Source: Alcanivorax sp. S6407
GTDB taxonomy: Bacteria; Pseudomonadota; Gammaproteobacteria; Pseudomonadales; Alcanivoracaceae
Length of the DNA stretch: 64,000 bases
Assembly (NCBI RefSeq): GCF_023016115.1
Contig: NZ_JALKBH010000002.1
Span: forward strand, 248,001 to 312,000
Direction of reading: 5' to 3'
Part shown: positions 16,707 through 24,456 of the stretch, in pieces
Position numbering within the stretch: position 1 is the stretch's first letter
Layout of the letters: every line of letters begins with the position of its first letter
Made by a program: the position numbers and the translations under genes
Notes under the pieces: model-generated
What the model was told of the DNA's origin: nothing
The model's input: the letters and a program-made list of their open reading frames with translations, nothing else
The model's database searches: none

Positions 16707-17213
16707 CTACCACGCAGAGTAGCGCACATAACCGGCCTCCATCTCAAAGGCATAGCTCCTATCTCTGGACCCATTGATGGATGCGCTGAAACTCATCGCT
16801 ATATTCCCTTCCTTGATCTGTGACCAGCTATAACTGCGCTTGCAAATGACCTTGAAATTCAGCAAACCCTCTGGATGGGTCTTATGAAGCGTTTCCTCTC
16901 GATTGGTCTGCACTCCACTAATGGCAATCCCATTTGCACCAGTCAGAACTAGGCTGCTAATTTCGATGACTGGCTCTTGCCCGCTGTAATATGCCCGCAC
17001 ACATGCAGTGACTTCTTCCGATGCGTGGCTCTGCACGATGATCTGGGGGTACAAAGCAACACCGCCAATACTGCTCTGTGCAATTTTCTCTAAGTTTCTC
17101 TCCGGAAAGATTAACTCGTCATAATGGTCAGGGATCGTCACTCGCAGAGTTGGAGGCCCATAAGCACAGCCCCCCATCAAGACAAGAATATAGATCAGCA
17201 CTACACGCATCAT
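16707..17213 (-). CDS. cassette-borne hypothetical lipoprotein (cassette 2)
   Basis: 168 residues from the ATG at 17213, only 8 bases after the cassette boundary; the in-frame ATG at 17210 is equally possible. The long upstream frame is attC and the previous gene. A lipoprotein signal MMRVVLIYILVLMGGC is clear (lipobox LMGGC, Cys 16). The mature part (LRVTIPDHYDELIFPERNLEKIAQSSIGG ... SFSASINGSRDRSYAFEMEAGYVRYSAW) looks like a beta-rich envelope protein without a family I know. The stop codon directly abuts attC2 (TAG-GCCTAAC). It would be carried to the inner or outer membrane. The low GC content agrees with cassette origin. Confidence 0.78.
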   Translation of the reverse strand: MMRVVLIYILVLMGGCAYGPPTLRVTIPDHYDELIFPERNLEKIAQSSIGGVALYPQIIVQSHASEEVTACVRAYYSGQEPVIEISSLVLTGANGIAISGVQTNREETLHKTHPEGLLNFKVICKRSYSWSQIKEGNIAMSFSASINGSRDRSYAFEMEAGYVRYSAW

Positions 17214-17215
17214 CT

Positions 17216-17307
17216 GCCTAACGCCAAGGTAACCGGGCAGCCGGAGCGAAGCGGAGGGAACAAAAAGCGCAGCTTTTTGCTGTCCGGTTGACCGCCTTGT
17301 TAAGAGC
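17216..17307 (-). other. attC site 1 (integron recombination site)
   Basis: Minus strand: it begins GCTCTTAACAAGGCGGTCAA and ends CCGGTTACCTTGGCGTTAGGC-like, a textbook attC. L boxes AAGGCGGTCAACCGG and CCGGTTACCTT pair with an extra loop, and an inner AAAAAGC/GCTTTTT stem is present. R'' GCTCTTAAC is the perfect complement of the 9 bases at the cassette start (17704-17696). Confidence 0.92.
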
Positions 17308-17689
17308 TGAAGTACGCACGAGCCTGCCCATTTATAAAGAGATAACCAATAACAGCGCAGGATAAAAGCGCACCAAATATGATTAGCGGTAACTCTTGCC
17401 AAAGTACAACCGGCACCACCATTGCTGATACTAGAACAACTGAGTACAACTGACGGCAATAGCGCCAGCGCCGAAGAAATAGCACACCCAGAGCCGGCAT
17501 AACTAAACCAACAGCAACTGTTGGGAGACCAATACCTTTATTCCAAATCTCTTGTGACTCCATTACTTCACCATTAAAGGTGATCGGAATACCCGGAATA
17601 ACGGCAGCCCAAAAGAATACAAAGCAGGCCAAGGCATGCACGGTCAAAAATTTTAGAAGCGTTGGCATTTCTTTGAATGCTTGGTACAT
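17300..17689 (-). CDS. cassette-borne hypothetical membrane protein (cassette 1)
   Basis: 129 residues with about four hydrophobic segments (roughly 12-33, 55-72, 80-97 and 98-120), so an inner-membrane protein: MPTLLKFLTVHALACFVFFWAAVIPGIP, VGLVMPALGVLFL, VVLVSAMVVPVVLW, LIIFGALLSCAVIGYLF. The family is not recognised. The ATG is 14 bases after the cassette boundary and the stop TAA lies inside the R'' box of attC1, which is typical cassette packing. Being the first cassette in the visible array, it could be read from an integron promoter upstream if one exists; none was identified. Confidence 0.75.
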   Translation of the reverse strand: MYQAFKEMPTLLKFLTVHALACFVFFWAAVIPGIPITFNGEVMESQEIWNKGIGLPTVAVGLVMPALGVLFLRRWRYCRQLYSVVLVSAMVVPVVLWQELPLIIFGALLSCAVIGYLFINGQARAYFSS

Positions 17690-17943
17690 ACCTGTGCTCT
17701 TAACAGCGTATTAATTAGAACATTCCTTACAACCCGGTTCCGTATAACTCCGAGCCACCCTCCCCGCTCAATCTATCAAAATACTCTCATATCAATCAGT
17801 TAGAGTGAAATAGCCAATGTCTTACATGGAGTTCAAAGGAACGTTCCGTTGAAACGGCCGCGTCTTCCCGTCCATAGTCCATGTCTCCACGCCCAATCAA
17901 CGTCTGATGTACAATCCCCCCACATTCTCCAGAGCCCCAGATA

Positions 17944-18546
17944 ATGCGTACCTTCGTCATCCGCGCCCGTGCTGCCTCCACCAACAGCCAGACCCTGCTG
18001 GCCAATGTGGGTGGTGATGCCCATAGCGAGATCCTGGCCCATACCCTGATGAATGCGATCTTTGTGGCGCAGTCTCACCGGGACGATGTGGTGGTGCATC
18101 TGGTGCTGGAGAGCACCCAGGACTATTCGCGGACCATTACCTTTGTGGCCGCGGAGATGCGGGATATTGGTGGCTTTCATGAACAGGCGCTGCTGGCCAA
18201 GGTAGTTCGGGCGCTGGATGCTTCTGCGGGGATGGGCAAGGAGCAGATGAAGGCGGTGGAGAGCGGCATTAGCGTGCGTACGCTGAGCTTTGAAAAGCTG
18301 GTGAAGGAGCTGGCCGAGGATGGCTATCAGCTGTACATGATGGACCCGAAAGGCGAGAGCATTCGCGAGCTGGCGTTTGCGGACAAGCCCTGCTTTCTTC
18401 TCACCGATCACATCCCCATGCCAAAGAAGAGTTTTAACAGCCTGAAGCGGCTGGGCACCGAGAAGATCAGCCTGGGGCCGACCATGCTGTTTGCGTCGCA
18501 GTGTGTGGTATTGATCAATAACGAAATGGATCTGGCCGGGCTCTGA
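17944..18546 (+). CDS. trmY: TrmY-like SPOUT methyltransferase (DUF358)
   Basis: 200 residues. The sequence MRTFVIRARAASTNSQ, the central HLVLES region, and the C-terminal knot with DPKGESIREL and KRLGTEKISLGPTMLFASQCVVLINNEMD match the TrmY/DUF358 family. In archaea TrmY makes N1-methylpseudouridine at tRNA position 54. Bacterial members occur sporadically in gammaproteobacteria and their substrate is not settled, so the gene symbol is by homology only. The protein would be cytosolic and SAM-dependent. The gene stands alone next to the cassette array, with a weak ribosome site. GC content is like that of the core genome, so it is probably not part of the array. Confidence 0.8.
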   Translation: MRTFVIRARAASTNSQTLLANVGGDAHSEILAHTLMNAIFVAQSHRDDVVVHLVLESTQDYSRTITFVAAEMRDIGGFHEQALLAKVVRALDASAGMGKEQMKAVESGISVRTLSFEKLVKELAEDGYQLYMMDPKGESIRELAFADKPCFLLTDHIPMPKKSFNSLKRLGTEKISLGPTMLFASQCVVLINNEMDLAGL

Positions 18547-18638
18547 GTGGATAAGCCGTCATTACCGTCATCCTCCATCCTCCCCTGCCACCCCCGGACT
18601 GGCTTCGCACTCGCTGAAACCAGCCCGGGCATTCAGTC

Positions 18639-21600
18639 TTAGTTCATTACACCCCGTTGGCGCGACAAGAGACTCGTTCTCAGCACGGTAATGCTCAGCA
18701 AGACCATCAACCACAGCGGGTTGAGTGAGCCTCCGCCGCCTGAGCTTACTCCTTCGACAGTCTCAGGCTCGGCAGTGGACACGCCGACGCCCCCGGGATC
18801 GACCACCGTCCGGTTTGCCATGCGATCAGCGTCATTGGGGCCGCCATCTTCAATGGTCAGCTGAACACACCAGTTCCCCGCAGCCAGGCCTGGCGTATAG
18901 GCGCTATCACCGGGTGAGGGGCAGTAGCCCTGCGCACCGGGCGCAGAGGCCACCTGATTGCTGCTGTTTTCGACAAAGGTTTGCCAGCGGCCATCCACGA
19001 CCTTGCGGTATGTGGCTCTGGCGGGGATCGCTGTTGTCTGAGGCAATACCACCTGCACCGATTGCCCCGCCGCAGCCAGCCCTTTGACGGTAAAGTCGAA
19101 CAGGTCGCCGCTGTAGAGGAATTCCTCATCATCCGGGAGTCCGGTGTATTGCTGCAGCTTCTGCAGACTCACCACTGCCTGGCCCAGCCCGCTGAACAGC
19201 GCCCCTTCCCCCAGACTCAGCTGCAGGCCGGTCTCAGTTTCTACAAGGTAGGAGGTGCTGTTGTTGCTCTGGCCGGACAGCACATTCGGGGCGGCAATCG
19301 CATCAAGGTAATCCGCGACGCCGTCATTATCGCTGTCGCCATACCCTTCACTGGCATCGTCCATGCCATCGCCATCCCGATCGAGATAATCCACCAGCTT
19401 CGGCAGCACCGTGAGCACATTCAGTGTCAGGGATGCGGTGCTGGTGTCGGTGCCATCATTCACCGCCAGCCGCACGGTATAGACGCCCGGGTTCAAACCG
19501 TAGGGATCGAACGTGAAGGTTTCCGCGCTGGCATCCAGGTCCACCAGCACGTTATCACTGGCGGACCAATCCAGGGCGTGACTGTCTGCCGCATTGGCAT
19601 CGACGATGTCGCTGCGGATAATCACCGGGCCTTCGCCGATCCCGACCAGTCGGGTGTTCAGCCCGTTTTGCTCAGCAGTCAGCACCAGCTCTGGGGCCAC
19701 ATTCCCTTCTACCAGTGCAATGGTGACCTCTGCCTTCTCGCCAATGACGGCGTTGGCGGTATCTCCCATGGAGAGAGTAATGGTTTCGTTGCCCTCACCG
19801 GCACCATCATCCACGGTATTGAATGACACGCTGCCTTCGGTACCACTGGCAATGACGATCTCGCCATCCACCAGATCATGATCACTGCCATCGGTGGCGG
19901 CAGTGCCAGACACGGTATACGGAATCGTCACCGGGTAGAGAGCGGCGTTGCCGTTCAACATGACCTTGACAGTGACACTGGTTCCCTCGGCCGTGGTCTG
20001 TGCCTGGCCGAATGAGGCGCGAGGTTCGACCATCACGGTTTGCGTGGCGGTGCCGGTATTGCCTGCCGAATCGGTGGCGCTCCAGGTAACGGTGTGCAGG
20101 CCGGGAGCAAAGAAGCGGGTGTCGGCGGTGGGCGTGATTTCCCCGTCCTTGTCATCCAGTGCAATGGCCTCTCCCAGCGCCACTTCGGTGTACAAGGCGG
20201 TGGACCCCGTGACGACATCCTCCGGCGGTGTGACCACCGGCGGATTATCATCCTCCAGCGGGTTACTGCCGTTTTCATATTCTTCCAGGTTGGTTATGCC
20301 ATCGCCGTCGGCATCCCCGTCAGCATCACTGGGATCAAAGGGATCAAAGCCGTTGGCGATCTCCCAGTCATTGGGCATACCGTCACCATCGATATCCAGG
20401 TTCTCGCTGACGGTGAGGTTGAAAGCACCCAAGGATGCGCTGAGCGAACCATCACTGGCACTGATCACAATGCCTGAGGTGGTGCCGGTGTGGCTGTTAT
20501 CCGGCTCGCCGGAGAGAGTACCGGTGGCAGAATCAAACGATGCCCACACCGGCTTGTTGGTGATGCTGAACGTGATCGCATCCCCTTCCGGGTCTGTGGC
20601 ATTCGGGGTGAAGCTATAGGCGCTGTAGCCTTCCACACTGGTGGCAGGAGACCCGGTAATCATCGGGGCTTCATTGACATTGTTGATCGTCACCGCCAAC
20701 ACGCTATCGGTGGTGTTGCCGGCCAGGTCGCGGGCCCGCACCGTGATGTTGTGGCTGGGGGCGCTCTCATGGTCCAGCAGCGCGCCATTGGCCACCGTTA
20801 CGGCACCCCCGGCATCAATTGCAAAGCGGCCACCGGCATTGCTGGTCAGTGAATAGGTAGCATCCGCGCCGCCACCACTCACCAGGCCGACAACGGTGCC
20901 GTTACTGCTGTTTTCATCGACGGCAAGCAAGCCGGAAGGGGCGCCCGGCGCCACCGTATCCACCGTAAAGGGGCTGACTGCGAGATTGGCGGACCGGTTA
21001 CCCAGCCCGTCGCTCACATTGATGGTGCAGTTACTGTATTGACCGTCCGGCAAGATATTAAAGATGACCGTGTTTTGGCCTGCACTCGCCATACCGACGA
21101 TGGCGGAACAACTCCCGCCATAACCAATGACCCCGGCCTCGGTGCTGTGGAAGGTATAGGATGGCGTGTTGTCCTTGGTCATGGCCGGTACCGGCGTCAC
21201 CTCAGTCAAGGTGGGCGCCGTGGTATCCACGGTAAAGGTATTCACTTTCAGTGCGGCGGAGGCGTTGCCGGCGGCATCGCTCACTCTGACCGTACAGTTG
21301 CTGTATGTCCCGTCCGTTAGCGAATTGAACGTAATGGTGTTATTACCGCTCACCGCAGACGTCTTGGCGGCGCTACAACCGCCGCCATAGGTGATCGTGC
21401 CGGCTTCGTTACTGCTGAAGGTATAGCTGGGAGTCGAATCCGCGGTGGGGGTGGGCACATTGGTGACCGCTGACAGCACCGGGGCGGTCACATCCTCGAT
21501 ATCCACGCGAAAGACAAAATCGGAACCCCGGTCGCTGGGTGCACCGGTATGGTTGCTGAACACCATGCCGGTTCCTCCAGGATAGACATCACTGGCGCTG

Positions 21601-22100
21601 GAGCGAATCCCTCGTGGGCTATAAAGCACATCCGCATTTAACAGGGTAATGGTGTAGGTCTGCCCCGCCGTCACCGGGGTGGGCGTATCCAGGGTGAGAA
21701 GATGCACTGAACCAATCGCCGTCGTATGGAGTTCGACGGAATAGTCGGAGTAGATTTCAGTCCCTGTTTGGCCATAGCCTTCATGGATCGCCAGCCGGTA
21801 GGTGCCGCCATTACCACTAAAGCCCACCTTGGTTATCGATCCGGACGTGGCCGGGGTAAAGCTTTGCCCGATCTTGTCACCCAGTTCCAGAGAAAGAATG
21901 CTCGCACCTGAGGTTTGCAATATCACTTCTGCCCGTGCTGTGCCGGCAATAAGGAAACACAGTGCCATCAGGATCAGACTGCGCAGCATTGATGGAGTGC
22001 GCGCCACCATCTGGTGAGCAGATAGGACGGAGTTTTTATGGACGGCAGGAATGCTGAGCTTCATCTCGCCCAGAGTTCGGGATAAACGGCAGCGGAACAT
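18639..22100 (-). CDS. very large exported multi-domain protein with GlyGly-CTERM-like sorting tail
   Basis: About 1153 residues if the ATG at 22100 is used (AGAGG upstream); starts nearer the signal peptide are also possible. The signal is MLRSLILMALCFLIAGTARA. Domains in order: a choice-of-anchor-like N-terminal beta domain; two Ig-like repeats with the paired phrases SYTFSSNEAGTITYGGGCS and SYTFHSTEAGVIGYGGSCS; a cadherin-like repeat; a putative-Ig repeat; a thrombospondin type-3-like Ca-binding stretch (DIDGDGMPNDWEIANGFDPFDPSDADGDADGDG); a HYR domain; a Calx-beta domain; a second Asp-rich stretch (DRDGDGMDDASEGYGDSDNDG). The end, SSGGGGSLNPLWLMVLLSITVLRTSLLSRQRG, has the Gly run, hydrophobic helix and basic residues of rhombosortase substrates. 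Probably a surface adhesin-like protein; the ligand is unknown. Confidence 0.82.
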   Translation of the reverse strand: MFRCRLSRTLGEMKLSIPAVHKNSVLSAHQMVARTPSMLRSLILMALCFLIAGTARAEVILQTSGASILSLELGDKIGQSFTPATSGSITKVGFSGNGGTYRLAIHEGYGQTGTEIYSDYSVELHTTAIGSVHLLTLDTPTPVTAGQTYTITLLNADVLYSPRGIRSSASDVYPGGTGMVFSNHTGAPSDRGSDFVFRVDIEDVTAPVLSAVTNVPTPTADSTPSYTFSSNEAGTITYGGGCSAAKTSAVSGNNTITFNSLTDGTYSNCTVRVSDAAGNASAALKVNTFTVDTTAPTLTEVTPVPAMTKDNTPSYTFHSTEAGVIGYGGSCSAIVGMASAGQNTVIFNILPDGQYSNCTINVSDGLGNRSANLAVSPFTVDTVAPGAPSGLLAVDENSSNGTVVGLVSGGGADATYSLTSNAGGRFAIDAGGAVTVANGALLDHESAPSHNITVRARDLAGNTTDSVLAVTINNVNEAPMITGSPATSVEGYSAYSFTPNATDPEGDAITFSITNKPVWASFDSATGTLSGEPDNSHTGTTSGIVISASDGSLSASLGAFNLTVSENLDIDGDGMPNDWEIANGFDPFDPSDADGDADGDGITNLEEYENGSNPLEDDNPPVVTPPEDVVTGSTALYTEVALGEAIALDDKDGEITPTADTRFFAPGLHTVTWSATDSAGNTGTATQTVMVEPRASFGQAQTTAEGTSVTVKVMLNGNAALYPVTIPYTVSGTAATDGSDHDLVDGEIVIASGTEGSVSFNTVDDGAGEGNETITLSMGDTANAVIGEKAEVTIALVEGNVAPELVLTAEQNGLNTRLVGIGEGPVIIRSDIVDANAADSHALDWSASDNVLVDLDASAETFTFDPYGLNPGVYTVRLAVNDGTDTSTASLTLNVLTVLPKLVDYLDRDGDGMDDASEGYGDSDNDGVADYLDAIAAPNVLSGQSNNSTSYLVETETGLQLSLGEGALFSGLGQAVVSLQKLQQYTGLPDDEEFLYSGDLFDFTVKGLAAAGQSVQVVLPQTTAIPARATYRKVVDGRWQTFVENSSNQVASAPGAQGYCPSPGDSAYTPGLAAGNWCVQLTIEDGGPNDADRMANRTVVDPGGVGVSTAEPETVEGVSSGGGGSLNPLWLMVLLSITVLRTSLLSRQRGVMN

Positions 22101-22577
22101 GGCAGAGCCTCTAGAAACATGCATTTTTGAATTAGGCGCTGGCGATGTTGTACCCAGCCAGCGAGGCGCCAACCCGGAGATAGCTCTTCATGGTCCCCCC
22201 AAGGCACCAGCAGGAAGAGCGGGCAGGCATAGAACACACCGCTGTCTGGTGACGGCCACTAAAATCCATACGGTCTGTTCACAGGGGACGGTAGCAGCGG
22301 AAGAAAAGGCCAGCCTCCACTCAGCGCCACAACACCCACATTAATTCGGGAGGCGGAGGTAGTGGGTCGCACCAGGAGTGCATGAAAAGCGGGGGGAAGT
22401 TTTGATCCATAGCCAGGGGCTACAAGGAGGCAACTGCGTCGGATATTCGATTTGCGCGATGAGTTACGAAAGCTGGTGAAGGAGCTGCGAAAGGCGAGAC
22501 AGAACAGTTTTTGGGGGGCGGCTTTTGCCTTTCGAGACTCGCTCCCCGTCACTCGAAACTGTTTTTCCTCGCTGTAG
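22101..22577. other. intergenic region with a degenerate repeat unit
   Basis: No gene is supported here. Positions of about 22457-22576 carry a degenerate inner-arm unit of the composite repeats: GAGTTACGAAAGC on the left, then a CTTTTGCCTTTCGAGACTCG core and CGTCACTCGAAACTG on the right. The rest shows nothing recognisable. Confidence 0.55.
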
Positions 22578-22985
22578 CTAGCTCTCTAGCCAGATTTCCC
22601 GCGCCCACTGCCAGATACTCCCCCACTCTTCTTCTTCGCTGATGCCGTTGCCCGGCTGCCAGAGCAGCACGCTGCCTTCCTGTGACATGGCGTAGATGCC
22701 TTCAGGGGCTTCGCAGACCGGGATCAGGTAGCGGGGCATGCCCTGGTCCCAGGCGTTTGCGGCCATTTCCGGGAGGAAGTTGTGGGCGTAGTCGTCCATC
22801 ACCGTGGCGGGTTCCAGGCTGCCGCAGATGATGTCGCTGGCGTTGAGCAGGAACTCCTTGTAGTCACCGGGCAGCGGGATCAACAGCTGCTCTTCGATTT
22901 CTACCAGGCGGTCTTCATCCGGTAATTCCAGGGCCACCAGGCCGCCTTCGTGGCGTTCGCGCAGCAGTTCGATTACGTCTTCCAT
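22578..22985 (-). CDS. SMI1/KNR4 family protein
   Basis: 135 residues. The pattern RLVEIEEQLLIPLPGDYKEFLLNASDI (about 26-52) is the SMI1/KNR4 signature, followed by YLIPVCEAPEGIYAMSQEGSVLLWQPG and a Trp-rich C-terminus. Members of this superfamily often serve as immunity proteins against contact-dependent or polymorphic toxins, but no toxin gene is visible nearby and many members are stand-alone. Cytosolic, with no signal sequence. The coding sequence is GC-rich and looks resident. A perfect hairpin lies just upstream of its start. Confidence 0.82.
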   Translation of the reverse strand: MEDVIELLRERHEGGLVALELPDEDRLVEIEEQLLIPLPGDYKEFLLNASDIICGSLEPATVMDDYAHNFLPEMAANAWDQGMPRYLIPVCEAPEGIYAMSQEGSVLLWQPGNGISEEEEWGSIWQWAREIWLES

Positions 22986-23002
22986 ATTGGCTCTTTATCA
23001 TT

Positions 23003-23060
23003 CCGTAGGAGCCTGCCTGCAGGCGATAGGTAAAGATCGCCTGCAGGCAGGCTCCTACGG
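23003..23060. repeat. perfect GTAGGAGC hairpin
   Basis: Two 25-base arms, beginning CCGTAGGAGCCTGCC and ending GGCAGGCTCCTACGG, are perfectly complementary around an 8-base loop. It lies between the starts and ends of two minus-strand genes, downstream of the sterol-desaturase gene, and may also stop transcription from it. Confidence 0.92.
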
Positions 23061-23070
23061 GGATAGCGGT

Positions 23071-24189
23071 TTAGCCCCGGCGGAACGGGAACAGGAACTG
23101 TTTGACCACGCCTTCTGGTACCTGGGTGCTGGCACGGGTGCCGTATTCGGCGGCCAGCTCTTTCGGCATGATCAGGGTGCCGAACAGTTTATCGTAGATG
23201 GGCAGGAAGGCGGCGTAGTTTTTGTCCACGGCCTGGTCTTCAGAGGAGTGATGCCAGTGATGGAATTCCGGGGTGGCGATGAGCCAGCGCACGCCCGGAA
23301 AACGGAAACGCACATTGGCGTGGATAAAGATGGCGTGGAACGACACGAACACCAGGTAGGCGTACACCGCTGACGGCGCAAAGCCGAGGATAAAGATCGG
23401 CAGGTAACCCACGAAGCGGTTGGCGATGATTTCCACCACGTGCAGGCGCGAGGAGGCCAGCCAGTCCATCTGGGTGGTGGAGTGATGCACCGCGTGGAAT
23501 TTCCACAACCAGGGGACTTCGTGGAAGGCTCGGTGAATCCAGTAGCTGCCCAGATCGATGACGATGAGGATCTCGATAAACTGCAGCCACAGGGGCTGGC
23601 TGGCAATGGCTTGCTGGAAGCCGATATCCACCTTGTCGTGCAGGACGACCTGGATCGGGATGATGGTGAAGAAGCTGATCAGCTGCAGGCCCACATGGCT
23701 GAACAGGAAGTACTTCATGTCGGTAACCCAGCCACCGCGCAGGGTCTTCTGTTGCGGATCCTTGGGGAAGGCCCTTTCCAGCGGAATGAACACCAGTGCC
23801 AGCACCAGCAGAGTGAGAATGAAATAGTCCAGCCCGGCATAGAGACTACGCCCCTCCACCGGCGGCACATCCAGCCGCCCGGAGCCGATCAGGGCCGCCA
23901 TGCAGGCCAGTACCATGCCGATGATGCCGTAACGCTTCTCCTGATGCCGGAACACGCTGAAGAAACCGCAGGTGAAGCCGATACCGATGCCGATAAACAG
24001 GGCAATACGCAGCACCTCGGCATTGTAGAAACTTCGAAAATCCGGGGTGGTAAAGATCTCGGGGTAGAGAAAACAGAAGCTGCCCATCAGCGCCAGAATG
24101 CCAAGGCCGATGGACACGGTGGCAGTGATCTTGCCCTGCCCCGGGGTCAGGTCCACCTCTTCATAACGTTCGCGTAAAAATTCACTCAC
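23071..24189 (-). CDS. sterol desaturase / fatty acid hydroxylase family membrane protein
   Basis: 372 residues from a GTG at 24189 behind a strong GGAGGAGGG site. There are several N-terminal membrane segments (about 22-40, 58-78, 88-105, 118-138), then the FA-hydroxylase core. It has the di-iron His clusters HRAFH (about 227), HAVHH (about 239) and the late EFHHWHH (about 313). These bind the oxygen-activating di-iron centre of the family. The true substrate (sterol, fatty acid, carotenoid or ether lipid) cannot be told. The additional N-terminal membrane region of about 130 residues is longer than in minimal family members. Confidence 0.85.
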   Translation of the reverse strand: MSEFLRERYEEVDLTPGQGKITATVSIGLGILALMGSFCFLYPEIFTTPDFRSFYNAEVLRIALFIGIGIGFTCGFFSVFRHQEKRYGIIGMVLACMAALIGSGRLDVPPVEGRSLYAGLDYFILTLLVLALVFIPLERAFPKDPQQKTLRGGWVTDMKYFLFSHVGLQLISFFTIIPIQVVLHDKVDIGFQQAIASQPLWLQFIEILIVIDLGSYWIHRAFHEVPWLWKFHAVHHSTTQMDWLASSRLHVVEIIANRFVGYLPIFILGFAPSAVYAYLVFVSFHAIFIHANVRFRFPGVRWLIATPEFHHWHHSSEDQAVDKNYAAFLPIYDKLFGTLIMPKELAAEYGTRASTQVPEGVVKQFLFPFRRG

Positions 24190-24294
24190 CGGTTCCCTCC
24201 TCCATTCCCCGAAATCCTGCCCGACTCCCCCGCATTTGGGCCAGTACAGGGCAGTAACAAGCTGCTACACTGCGCGTTCAATTACAGACGCACC

Positions 24295-24445
24295 ACGCAT
24301 CACGCTTCACGCAACAACGCGGTACAGGTTTTCCTCTTCAGGGACTTATTCTCCGCGCTTAAGTGTTCGGGCGCGAGGCACTGACTCTCAGATCCCACCA
24401 TTGCCGGATTCGCGCCGTGTTGCGTGATGCGTGTTGCCTGATGCG
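24295..24445. repeat. GCATCACGC-type inverted repeat flanking an insert of about 100 bp
   Basis: ACGCATCACGCTTCACGCAACA on one side faces GTTGCGTGATGCGTGTTGCC on the other. The same family forms a perfect inverted repeat at 38899-39047 and a half unit near 47172. The intervening sequence shows no gene; the whole gap between 24190 and uup is this unit plus the two promoters. Confidence 0.7.
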
Positions 24446-24456
24446 GGTTTTATCGT

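Larger units (their letters stand above)
16207..17704 (-). mobile_element. integron gene-cassette array without integrase (CALIN-like)
   Basis: Three complete cassettes lie head to tail on the minus strand: 17222-17703, 16629-17221 and 16213-16628. A fourth starts at 16212 and lacks its attC. For each complete cassette the first bases (TTAAGAGC, TTAGGC, TTAGTG) are the exact complement of the R'' box of its own attC, which is the diagnostic mark of cassettes joined by site-specific recombination. No intI gene lies in the window. The boundary at 17696-17704 (GCTCTTAAC on plus) is the first recombination seam, and I could not identify attI beyond it. Confidence 0.85.

Noticed and set aside
17696-17943. 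Possible attI site or integrase remnant upstream of the cassette array
   Set aside because: Only the core seam GTTAAGAGC is visible; a GTTAGAG at 17799-17805 has no matching arms, and no intI fragment was found on either strand.
22578-22985. SMI1/KNR4 protein as part of a toxin-immunity locus
   Set aside because: No toxin, secretion marker or repeated immunity gene lies beside it, so only the family name is kept.
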